A stretch of 7,016 nucleotides of DNA from positions 1 to 7,016 of the forward strand of contig JAIENF010000456.1 of assembly GCA_019751575.1 (NCBI GenBank), read 5' to 3'. The translations under genes were made by a program, and so were the position numbers. Under the pieces are notes generated by a model. It searched no databases, had not been told where the DNA came from, and saw only the letters and a list, made by a program, of their open reading frames with translations. How positions within the stretch are numbered: position 1 is the stretch's first letter; each line of letters begins with the position of its first letter. Positions 1-6,980 of the stretch are shown here, piece after piece. This DNA comes from Burkholderiales bacterium (GTDB lineage Bacteria; Pseudomonadota; Gammaproteobacteria; Burkholderiales; CAIKXV01).

Positions 1-921
1 GGGCTGGTGAGTGACTTCCTGTCTGAATGCTTTACGCATCTGCGAAGCCAAAGTCGGGTAGCAGCTATGCAGGGCAGGGTGTTCTTCGGCGGGGCACTGT
101 CTGGGCGCGACATCAATGGCGTCAACAAGACCGCCAGCGGGCTGTTGAAGCTGATGTCGCCGAGCGTTGAAGCGGCAGTGTCCGATGAAGACCTGGAATG
201 GGCCGTGCGCTTGGCGCTGGAGGTGCGGCGGCGCGTGAAGGAGCAACAGAAGCGCATTGGAGCAGCTGAGTTCCGCAACACGCATTTCAGTTACACCTTG
301 GGAGCCGATGGCGTTGAGAAGTTCGTCTCTACGCCTGAGCTGCAAAGCCAGGGCGGCATCGGCGATGAGCCGCTCGAGGCCGGGCAGATCTGGACGTTGA
401 GCCCTGGCGGCCAGGACGAACACCCGGGCCTGTTCCGCCTGGAGATCACCGAGGGGCCAGGAAGCGGTCTTCGTGTTCTTAACAAGCCTGTGCCCCAGGC
501 CTTTCAGGAATCAATCCGGTGCGCGGAGCAGAACCTCTATGCTAGGGCGATGAGTTTGGTGGGCGATCGAGACCCGCGCGCACATGAATTCTCAGTTCAA
601 CTACGCGCGTTTGATGCGGCCAAGTCCGGTGCTAAGACGGGTGTAGCGTCCTTGATCGCACTGTGCAGTGCATTGCTGCGAAAGTCAGTTCGGGGGGGGT
701 TGATCGTCGCTGGCGAGGTTACGGTCGGCGGCACTATCGAGACTATTCACAATGCAGTATCGCTAGCCGAACTGGCAGTGGAGAAGGGCGCCAAGTCACT
801 GTTGCTTCCGGTGGGCTGCCGACGCCAGTTGTTCGATCTCTCGGACGAAATGGCCACGAAGCTTGACATTGAATTTTATCAGGATGGGCGAGATGCGTTG
901 TTGAAGTCACTTACGGAATAG
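1..921 (+). CDS. brxL: BrxL, C-terminal part (BREX AAA+/Lon-like protein), 5' partial
   Basis: The reading frame is open from the first base to the TAG at 919-921 and gives 306 visible residues. BrxL proteins are usually near 680 residues, so the AAA+ ATPase core is outside the window. A GTG at 7 could be taken as a start, but codons before it (GLVSDF) already read like internal BrxL sequence, so I treat the gene as 5' truncated by the window. Visible parts: the end of the AAA+ module with GGALSGRD (residues 30-37) and VNKTASGLLKL (41-51); a linker with FRNTHFSYTLG and FVSTPEL (91-113); and a Lon-protease-like fold at about 197-306, including KSGAKTG (208-214), VRGGLIVAGEV (230-240) and the closing RRQLFDLSDEMATKLDIEFY (274-293). 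In type 1 BREX, BrxL is a DNA-binding multimeric ATPase needed for phage exclusion. By-eye alignment to Lon puts Lys212 and Val253 at the catalytic Ser and Lys positions, so proteolysis looks unlikely. Sampled lines show lower GC than the helicase gene. Family assignment is from recognised sequence; type 1 is inferred, since other BREX types also carry brxL. Confidence 0.93.
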   Translation, partial: GLVSDFLSECFTHLRSQSRVAAMQGRVFFGGALSGRDINGVNKTASGLLKLMSPSVEAAVSDEDLEWAVRLALEVRRRVKEQQKRIGAAEFRNTHFSYTLGADGVEKFVSTPELQSQGGIGDEPLEAGQIWTLSPGGQDEHPGLFRLEITEGPGSGLRVLNKPVPQAFQESIRCAEQNLYARAMSLVGDRDPRAHEFSVQLRAFDAAKSGAKTGVASLIALCSALLRKSVRGGLIVAGEVTVGGTIETIHNAVSLAELAVEKGAKSLLLPVGCRRQLFDLSDEMATKLDIEFYQDGRDALLKSLTE

Positions 922-961
922 TAGTTTTGGTGCTTGTGGCTATCCCAGAGCAGACCCCAAA

Positions 962-987
962 ACTTCGGACACCTGGATAGGTGAAGT
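962..987. repeat. Imperfect inverted repeat in the brxL downstream spacer
   Basis: ACTTC (962-966) and ACCT (971-974) pair with AGGT (979-982) and GAAGT (983-987) around the four-base loop GGAT. This gives a nine-pair stem with a four-base bulge (GGAC) on the left arm. No run of T follows, so it does not look like an intrinsic terminator. The surrounding sequence from about 954, CCCCAAAACTTCGGACACC, resembles ends of IS3/IS150-type elements as I remember them, so the structure may be a leftover IS terminus. The pairing is seen directly; the IS origin is a guess. Confidence 0.4.
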
Positions 988-1073
988 CTCATGCGTGCTG
1001 CTGGTCAGGTCGAAACGATGCTCGGGTTCGCAGCGCGTGTGCACTAGGACCGGCCGATGACGGCCACGCGAGT

Positions 1074-1080
1074 GAGGGGA
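1074..1080 (+). promoter_or_regulatory. Ribosome binding site supporting a TTG start
   Basis: GAGGGGA lies seven bases before the TTG at 1088. A TGA in the same frame at 1073-1075 sits just upstream, so TTG1088 is the first possible start after the stop. The well-spaced Shine-Dalgarno and the match of the following residues to the DUF262 N-terminus support this rare start over the ATG at codon 14. Confidence 0.7.
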
Positions 1081-1087
1081 GCAAGCA

Positions 1088-2788
1088 TTGGCTAAAGCGG
1101 AAGCCACGGTGGAAGAGCTGGTCGGGATGATCGAGCGTGGCGAACTGCGCCTGCCGGAAATGCAGCGTCGCTACGTCTGGCGTTCGACCCGCGTGCGGGA
1201 CCTGCTCGATTCCCTGTATCGCGGATACCCATCCGGGGCGATCCTTCTGTGGGAGACCGATGAAACCGTTCCCCTGCAGGACTTCGCGGTGGCTCAACAG
1301 CGCAATCCGTATCAGAGCACGCGTCTGCTGCTCGACGGACAGCAGCGGCTCACGTCACTGTCGGCAGTGATTCGCGGCGAACCAGTGACCGTGCGCGGGC
1401 GACAGCGTCCGATCGAGCTGTTGTTCAATCTCGATCACCCCGAGGAGCTTTCGGTAGTAACCGAGGTAGACGAAGAGGGCGACGACGAGGACGGTGAAGA
1501 ACTGGCCGACGACGAAGCGGACTCGAGCGAGGACGAGTTGCAGCGGCGGTTCGACCGGATGACCTTCGTCGTCGCGACAAGGAAGCTGGAGCAACTGCCT
1601 CATTGGGTAAAGGTGACGGAGGTGTTCAGAATCGACGAGGACGCCCCCTTCCTCGCGCGGGCAGGTATCGAGAAAATCAGCGATCCGCGTTATCAGAAGT
1701 ACAGCCAGCGTCTCGCGCGCCTGCGCGGCATACGCAAATACGTTTATCGAATGGACATCTTGGAGCGCTCGTTATCGTACGACGAGGTGACGGAGATCTT
1801 TGTGCGGGTCAACTCCCTGGGCGCGAAGCTTCGCAGTTCAGACCTGGCGCTTGCACAGATCACGGCGAAGTGGCGTGGAGCGTTGAAGACTTTCCAGGCC
1901 TTCCAGCAGACCTGCGAACGCGCTGGCTTTGACCTCGATCTCGGCATTCATCTGAAGAATCTTGTGGCCTTCGCGACGGGTCAGTCACGCTTCCTGACGG
2001 TCGGAAGTCTTCCCGACGAGACGTTAAAGCAGGGGTGGGCGCAGAGCGTTGCGGGGATGGAGTTCGCCCTGAACTTCCTGCGGAGCAATGTTGGCATCGA
2101 CAGTCCGGCATTACTTTCGTCTCCCTTCATTGTCGTCACGCTCGGTTATTACGGGCACAAACGCGGCTATCAGATTACGGCCGAGGAGGCAAAGGGGCTT
2201 CGCCACTGGGTGCTCTTGGCGAATGCCAAGGGCCGATACTCGCGCGGGTCCAGCGAAACACTTCTGGACCAGGATCTGGCGACACTGCGCCAGAACGGCG
2301 GGGCAGAGGCCTTGCTCGATCGCCTACGTCTACAGGTGGGCCGTCTTGACATCGCCCCCGAGGAGTTGGAGGGGCGCAATCAGCGCAGCGCCTTGTTCAA
2401 GACAATGTTCCTGGCATTCCGCGCGGCCGGTGCAAAGGACTGGCAATCCAATCTTGCGATCGCCCTCGATCACCGAGGTGCGCAGCATCGGCTTCAGTTT
2501 CACCACATCTTCCCGAAAGCCGTTCTCAAGCGAAGCTATGCTGTACGGGAGGCGGACGATATCGCGAACCTTGCCTTCATTGGAGGCAAGACCAATCGAC
2601 AGATCAGCGATAAGGCCCCGAACGAGTACTTCCCGGCATTGCTGGAGCAGGCAGGGACGGCGGCATTCGACTCGCAGTGCATTCCGACGGACGTTTCTTT
2701 GCTCGATGCTGTTGCATACAAGACGTTCCTGGCGCAGCGTCGCGCTCGGGTGAGCCAGCGACTGAATGAGTTCCTCCAGGTTCCATAG
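1088..2788 (+). CDS. DUF262 + HNH-like nuclease, GmrSD/BrxU-type (type IV restriction)
   Basis: This 566-residue protein starts at TTG. The N-terminus (residues 5-100) is a DUF262/GmrS fold: LRLPEMQRRYVW (20-31), GYPSGAILLWE (46-56) and the signature DGQQR (83-87), a ParB/Srx-like nucleotide-binding motif linked to NTP hydrolysis in GmrSD enzymes. FVRVNSLGAKLRSSDLALA (238-256) is a second conserved DUF262 block. The C-terminus has HHIFPKAVLKR (472-482) followed by Asn494 and KTN (501-503), an HNH/DUF1524-like arrangement expected to cut DNA. Fused GmrS+GmrD enzymes, including BrxU of the BREX island on plasmid pEFER, restrict phage DNA carrying modified cytosines, so the position next to brxL fits a role against phages that escape BREX. 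An unusual acidic stretch (about 126-150, mostly Asp/Glu) interrupts the first domain. The gene lies 166 bases after brxL and probably has its own translation signal; whether it has its own promoter is unclear. Substrate specificity cannot be read from sequence. DUF262 proteins also occur in other defence contexts. Confidence 0.85.
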   Translation: MAKAEATVEELVGMIERGELRLPEMQRRYVWRSTRVRDLLDSLYRGYPSGAILLWETDETVPLQDFAVAQQRNPYQSTRLLLDGQQRLTSLSAVIRGEPVTVRGRQRPIELLFNLDHPEELSVVTEVDEEGDDEDGEELADDEADSSEDELQRRFDRMTFVVATRKLEQLPHWVKVTEVFRIDEDAPFLARAGIEKISDPRYQKYSQRLARLRGIRKYVYRMDILERSLSYDEVTEIFVRVNSLGAKLRSSDLALAQITAKWRGALKTFQAFQQTCERAGFDLDLGIHLKNLVAFATGQSRFLTVGSLPDETLKQGWAQSVAGMEFALNFLRSNVGIDSPALLSSPFIVVTLGYYGHKRGYQITAEEAKGLRHWVLLANAKGRYSRGSSETLLDQDLATLRQNGGAEALLDRLRLQVGRLDIAPEELEGRNQRSALFKTMFLAFRAAGAKDWQSNLAIALDHRGAQHRLQFHHIFPKAVLKRSYAVREADDIANLAFIGGKTNRQISDKAPNEYFPALLEQAGTAAFDSQCIPTDVSLLDAVAYKTFLAQRRARVSQRLNEFLQVP

Positions 2789-2995
2789 TTGCCGCATCAT
2801 GCATCGCCATAGCGTGGGTGCGCCTTGGTCCTGACCGCTTTCCGATCGAGCCATACAGCGAGCCGCGTTGCACGATATAGTACTTTCGCTCGCAATCGGA
2901 ATCGCCACCAGCGGGCAGGGCACTTCTTGCAGGCACCCCGGGCTCAGTAAGCCTATGGATCCGATACACGCAGTAGCGAAGCGCCGAGGGGCCAG
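2789..2995. other. Non-coding spacer before the helicase gene
   Basis: These 207 bases contain no convincing gene, hairpin terminator or repeat. The only promoter-like word is TATAGT at 2876-2881, without a credible -35 box at 17-18 bases. The gap suggests that the helicase and Hsp70-like genes form a transcription unit separate from the DUF262 gene, but the promoter itself is not identified. Confidence 0.5.
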
Positions 2996-5900
2996 ATGAA
3001 CCCGGGTGACCAAGTTCGCCTGAAAACCGACCCCAGCCGCAGTGGCGTGCTGGTGAAGGCGCGGCCGAAGGGGCCGCTCACGCTTTGGCTGGTTCGGTTT
3101 CCGGATGTGCCCAGTTGGATCCCCGAGGAACAGCTTGAGCCGGAGTCGGAGACGCTCGCCGATCCACTCGAACTGCTGGCCGATGGGCAGGTGGCCGGGG
3201 TATCGGCGTTGCGCCGGCAGTTGACTCATGTGCGACTGAGCGGCCGGTTGGCCAACGTGGTCTACAGCATGGAGACCACGAACACCGACTACTACCCGCA
3301 TCAGTTCAAGCCGGTGCTGAAGCTGCTCAATTCGCCGGCGAACGGGTTGCTGATCGCCGATGAGGTCGGTCTCGGAAAGACCATCGAGGCCGGGTTGGTA
3401 TGGACCGAGCTGCGCAGCCGCTACGATGCGCAGCGGCTGGTCGTGCTTTGTCCGGCGGTGTTGCAGGCGAAGTGGAAGGCGGAACTCTATGACCGGTTCG
3501 GCGTGGAGGCGGAGATCGCCGATGCGAAGCGTACGCTCGAAGTACTCCAAGCCGGGGTCGTAGAGGGACAGGCCCGCGGGTTTGCGTTGATCGGCAGTCT
3601 GCAGGGCTTGCGGCCGCGGCGTGGCTGGGCGGACCTCGAAGAGGATACGACGCACGCCGGTACCCGCCTAGCGTTGTTGTTGCGCGCACAGGCAGAGGCC
3701 GAGCCTCTGATCGACCTGTTGGTGATCGACGAGGCGCACTACCTGCGCAATCCGGAGAGCATGAATGCGGCCATAGGGCGCCTTCTGAAGTCGGTGTCAG
3801 AGCATGCGCTGCTGCTTTCGGCCACGCCAGTGCATCTGCGCAGCGAGGATCTCTACTACCAGCTCAACCTCCTGGATGAGGATACGTTCAACGATCCGCG
3901 GGTGTTTGACGAGGTACTCGCAGCCAATGCGCCACTGGTGCAGGCACGCGATCTAGTGCTCTCGCCGCAGGCGGACCGCGGGTTGCTGCTGGACGTGCTG
4001 AGGGGGGCGTCGGAGCATTACCTGCTGGCGGACAGTCGGCAGCTCCGCGCGCTCATCGAGGAGGTCGAAGGCAGCCCTGACCTGTTGGCTGACCGGGGCG
4101 CGCGCGCCGATGCTGCCTGGCGGCTCGAGACGCTCAATCTGCTTGGGCATGTCGTCTCGCGGACACGCAAGCGGGAAGTGACCGAGTGGGTGGTGCAGCG
4201 CGAGGCGATCGCGGAGCCGGTCCCGATGACGTCGGTCGAGGCCGAGTTCTATGCGCTGGTCACACAGACGGTGCGGGACTATGCCGAGCGGGTGGGGGGC
4301 GTGGAGGCCTTCCTGGTCTGCATGCCGCAGCGCCAGATTTCCAGCTCGATGCCGGCTGCGTTGCGCCACTGGCAGTCGAAGTGTGCGTCTTCGTCTTCGT
4401 CGATGGAGGCCAATACCGACGAACTTTACGAAGATCTGGGTTACCAATCGGATGAAGATGACCGACCCGGCCCGCTGGTAGGCGAGATCGTTCGTCGCGT
4501 CGCGCGGCTGGCTGACCTGGACGAACTGGAACGCAACGACAGCAAGTACGCGCGTTTCGAGACAATCGTTCGGCAGTTCCTGGCCACCTACCCGGGGGAG
4601 AAGCTCGTCGTCTTCTCCTATTTCCGGGCGACCCTGGGCTACCTATTCGACCGTCTCGCTGCGCGCGGGATCGAAGCGGTCGTGCTATCGGGCAGTTCGG
4701 GACTGGACAAGTCGGGCGTGTTAGACCGATTCCGGGATGCCGACGGACCGCGCATCTTGCTGTCCTCGGAGGTCGGGAGCGAAGGCATCGACCTCCAGTT
4801 CTGCCGTGTGCTGATCAACTACGACCTGCCCTGGAATCCGATGCGGGTGGAGCAGCGGATCGGCCGCTTGGACCGCCTAGGCCAGGCGGCGAAGAAGATC
4901 ACCATCTGGAATCTGTTTTACCAGGGGACGATCGACGACCGCATCTATCTGCGGCTGTATGTCCGACTGCAGATCTTCCAGCGGGCCCTCGGCGGTCTGG
5001 AAGAGATCCTGGGCCAGCAGGTGCAGAAACTCACGCTGGGACTGCTCGCCGGCAAGCTCACTTCGGCACAGGAAGACGAGGCGATCGAGCGTGCGGCGCA
5101 GGTCCTCGAGAACATCCGCCATCAGGAGGAGCAGCTCGAGGCCAATGCGGCCAACCTGGTCGCCTACGGCGACTACATCTTGAATCAGGTGAAGGCCGCA
5201 CGCGAGTTAAAGCGCTTGATCACTGGTAGCGATATCGAGAACTACGTGGTCGACTACCTGCATGAGCGCTATCCCGGCTCTCGTTTCGTGCAGCTCGAGC
5301 CAGGCAGCGGCGTCTACGATGTCGAGCTGTCTGCCAAGGCCAAGGCGGAACTCGGTCAGTTCGTGGAGCGCAATCGGTTGCAGCGGTTCACCGCCTTGCA
5401 TCGGCCCGCCAGCGGCGCCTTGCGTTGCCGGTTCGAGAATCGGGTCGCGCGGCCCGGTACGCGAACGGTCGAGTTGCTGGGACAGCTACATCCGCTCGTG
5501 CGATTCGTGAGTGCGAACTTGCGGCTGCAGATCGAACGGGGCGACCGCCCTTTCTGGCCCGCAATCGCCGCACGCATAGACGCGGGGGCGGGGGGATCGG
5601 GCGTGACGCCGGGGCAGTATGGGTTTGCGGTGTTTCATTGGACGGTGCAGGCCCTCCAGCCGAAGGATCAGTTGCACTATGCCGCGGCACCGCTCGGCGT
5701 GGACGCTCTTCCGCTCGCCGACGAGGCAGCAGAACGGCTGGTCGGGGTGGCGCTGGCCGAGGGGATGGAATGGCTGGAGGCGAAGCATGGCGTCGGCGTT
5801 GACCTCGAGTACGCAGCCGACACGGTGGTCGGACTGTATGGGGACTCCAATGGGCGCTACGAGGCGTTCGTGCAGCGGACAACTGACGAGAATGTCGACC

Positions 5901-6136
5901 GAGTCAACGTTCAGATCGCAGCGCTGGATCGTCACCTGGACAACCAGGTGCGCAAGCTCGAGGACATCCGACAGCGCCTCTTGATGGCGAGCCGGCGCAG
6001 CCTCGCAAAAGCGACCGATGGCCGGATCGCCAAATTGCAGGAGCGGGTGGAGATCCGTCGGTTGCGGATTGAATCCGGCAGGGAAGTGCGCGCGCGTTCT
6101 GAACTGATCTGCGTGGGGATCATCGAAGTGCATTGA
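2996..6136 (+). CDS. SNF2-family helicase/ATPase, DpdE-like (defence-associated)
   Basis: This 1046-residue protein starts at ATG 2996 with GAGGGG at 2986-2991. Residues 1-50 (GDQVRLKTDPSRSGVLV, then WIPEEQLEP) look like a small SH3/KOW-type domain, as in RapA-like SNF2 proteins. The helicase core is complete: Walker A ADEVGLGKT (121-129), LCPAVLQAKW (151-160, motif Ia region), DEAH (245-248), SATP (275-278), the second-lobe block LVVFSYFRATL (537-547), motif V SEVGSEGIDL (591-600) and motif VI QRIGRLDRLGQ (620-630). A low-complexity Ser-rich then acidic segment (463-489) sits between the lobes. The C-terminal 390 residues have no domain I recognise and end in a probable coiled coil (about 966-1030). 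SNF2 ATPases translocate on duplex DNA and recur in defence systems (DpdE of 7-deazaguanine modification islands, DrmD of DISARM, ZorD of Zorya). Overall architecture and the block LSGRLANVVYSMETTNTDYY (81-100) remind me most of DpdE, but no other dpd gene is visible. The Hsp70-like gene follows after 28 bases, implying an operon. The helicase call is firm; the subfamily is tentative. Confidence 0.9.
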   Translation: MNPGDQVRLKTDPSRSGVLVKARPKGPLTLWLVRFPDVPSWIPEEQLEPESETLADPLELLADGQVAGVSALRRQLTHVRLSGRLANVVYSMETTNTDYYPHQFKPVLKLLNSPANGLLIADEVGLGKTIEAGLVWTELRSRYDAQRLVVLCPAVLQAKWKAELYDRFGVEAEIADAKRTLEVLQAGVVEGQARGFALIGSLQGLRPRRGWADLEEDTTHAGTRLALLLRAQAEAEPLIDLLVIDEAHYLRNPESMNAAIGRLLKSVSEHALLLSATPVHLRSEDLYYQLNLLDEDTFNDPRVFDEVLAANAPLVQARDLVLSPQADRGLLLDVLRGASEHYLLADSRQLRALIEEVEGSPDLLADRGARADAAWRLETLNLLGHVVSRTRKREVTEWVVQREAIAEPVPMTSVEAEFYALVTQTVRDYAERVGGVEAFLVCMPQRQISSSMPAALRHWQSKCASSSSSMEANTDELYEDLGYQSDEDDRPGPLVGEIVRRVARLADLDELERNDSKYARFETIVRQFLATYPGEKLVVFSYFRATLGYLFDRLAARGIEAVVLSGSSGLDKSGVLDRFRDADGPRILLSSEVGSEGIDLQFCRVLINYDLPWNPMRVEQRIGRLDRLGQAAKKITIWNLFYQGTIDDRIYLRLYVRLQIFQRALGGLEEILGQQVQKLTLGLLAGKLTSAQEDEAIERAAQVLENIRHQEEQLEANAANLVAYGDYILNQVKAARELKRLITGSDIENYVVDYLHERYPGSRFVQLEPGSGVYDVELSAKAKAELGQFVERNRLQRFTALHRPASGALRCRFENRVARPGTRTVELLGQLHPLVRFVSANLRLQIERGDRPFWPAIAARIDAGAGGSGVTPGQYGFAVFHWTVQALQPKDQLHYAAAPLGVDALPLADEAAERLVGVALAEGMEWLEAKHGVGVDLEYAADTVVGLYGDSNGRYEAFVQRTTDENVDRVNVQIAALDRHLDNQVRKLEDIRQRLLMASRRSLAKATDGRIAKLQERVEIRRLRIESGREVRARSELICVGIIEVH

Positions 6137-6164
6137 AACGTCGGTTTTCGGGAGCGCTGGGATC

Positions 6165-6980
6165 ATGCCGGACTGGAAGGACAAGCTCGAACGGCTGAAG
6201 GCAGGTGGGCACCTGGGGCCCGGGGCTGCCGCTAACGAACCGCCTCCGTCTCGGGCAAATGGGCCGCGAGCGGCACCACCTCCGAAGCCGCCTGTGCTGG
6301 ACCTGTGCCTTGGACTGGATTTCGGCACCTCGGCCACCAAGGCCGTGATCCAGGCCCTGCCCTCCGGGCCAGCGTTCGCTGTACCGCTCGGGCGACTGGC
6401 CGGTTGCGCCGAGGTTTATCTGGCGCCCACGCGTCTTTGGGTCGCCCCGAATGGGGCGACGTCCCGGGACGCCATGGGCGCTGGCGGCTGGGTTGAGGAC
6501 TTGAAAGCGCGCCTGATGCGCGCACCGTGGGTGTCGCAAGTGGCGATGGTTGGGTCTGTCCGGGCTTACCGGCCGGTAGATCTCGCTACAGCCTATCTCG
6601 CGTCGGTCATCCGCCAGACAAAAGTGTGGTGTGACCGGGCGGCCCGTCCTAGATTCGGCGATCGGGACGTGACATGGTCAATGAATCTGGGAATTCCCGC
6701 CCGCGACTTCGACGCAGTTGAGATTCAATCTGCGTTTCGCGCTGTCGCGCGTGCGGCCTGGCACCTGGGAGCCGCGGCATCGCCCCTGGAGTTAGATCAG
6801 GTGGCGAAATGTGTCGACGATGCACGCGCCCACACGTTCGCGCCCGCGGGGCTCGACGCATCGATGATCGAGGTGGTACCGGAGGTGGCGGCTGGGGTTG
6901 CATCGTATGCGCGTTCGCAACAGCGGCGGCCAGGACCTCATCTGAATCGCCCCGGGTTTTGCGGAGGCTCCAATCTTTGA
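6165..6980 (+). pseudogene. Hsp70/actin-fold ATPase gene, truncated by an IS insertion
   Basis: ATG 6165 is preceded by GGAG at 6151-6154 and lies 28 bases after the helicase stop, so the two are probably co-transcribed. The readable frame gives 271 residues, but only about the first 259 (to 6942) are native. The remaining 12 (LNRPGFCGGSNL) are translated from the insertion sequence and end at TGA 6978-6980. After a Pro/Ala-rich leader (about 20-43), LGLDFGTSATK (49-59) is the phosphate-1 loop of the Hsp70/actin ATPase superfamily. VTWSMNLGIPA (169-179) corresponds to the Hsp70 segment ending in VPA, and IEVVPEVAAGVASYA (235-249) to the EPTAAALAYG segment. The phosphate-2 loop (usually DxGxGTxD) would be expected immediately after the break point and is missing, so the product should lack ATPase activity. 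Intact Hsp70-like proteins are usually 500 residues or more. It could act as a chaperone-like ATPase for the neighbouring helicase; that is inference from gene order. Confidence 0.8.

Noticed and set aside
7..921. GTG at 7 as the true start of a short Lon-like protein
   Set aside because: The residues upstream of it and immediately after read as continuous BrxL sequence, and no ribosome binding site can be seen in six bases.
962..987. Intrinsic terminator after brxL
   Set aside because: A hairpin can form but has a four-base bulge and no following T tract.
991..1047. Short ATG frame (18 codons) in the spacer after brxL
   Set aside because: Too short, no good ribosome binding site, and no resemblance to a known leader peptide.
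2853..2881. Possible promoter with TATAGT as -10 box
   Set aside because: The -10 matches five of six bases, but the best -35 candidate (CATACA) matches only three of six, so it is not supportable in this GC-rich sequence.
2330..3655. Long open frame on the minus strand (441 codons) spanning the DUF262 3' end and helicase 5' end
   Set aside because: It overlaps two well-supported genes and its translation (rich in Arg, Pro, Gln, His) shows no family motif; it is expected by chance opposite high-GC genes.
4386..4403. Short GTCTTC-type repeat encoding a Ser run in the helicase
   Set aside because: It is a local low-complexity patch within an interlobe linker, too short to be a meaningful tandem repeat or phase-variable tract.
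5486..6340. Minus-strand open frame (284 codons) across the helicase end and Hsp70-like start
   Set aside because: Same reasoning: it lies antisense to two recognisable genes, and the protein is low in recognisable structure.
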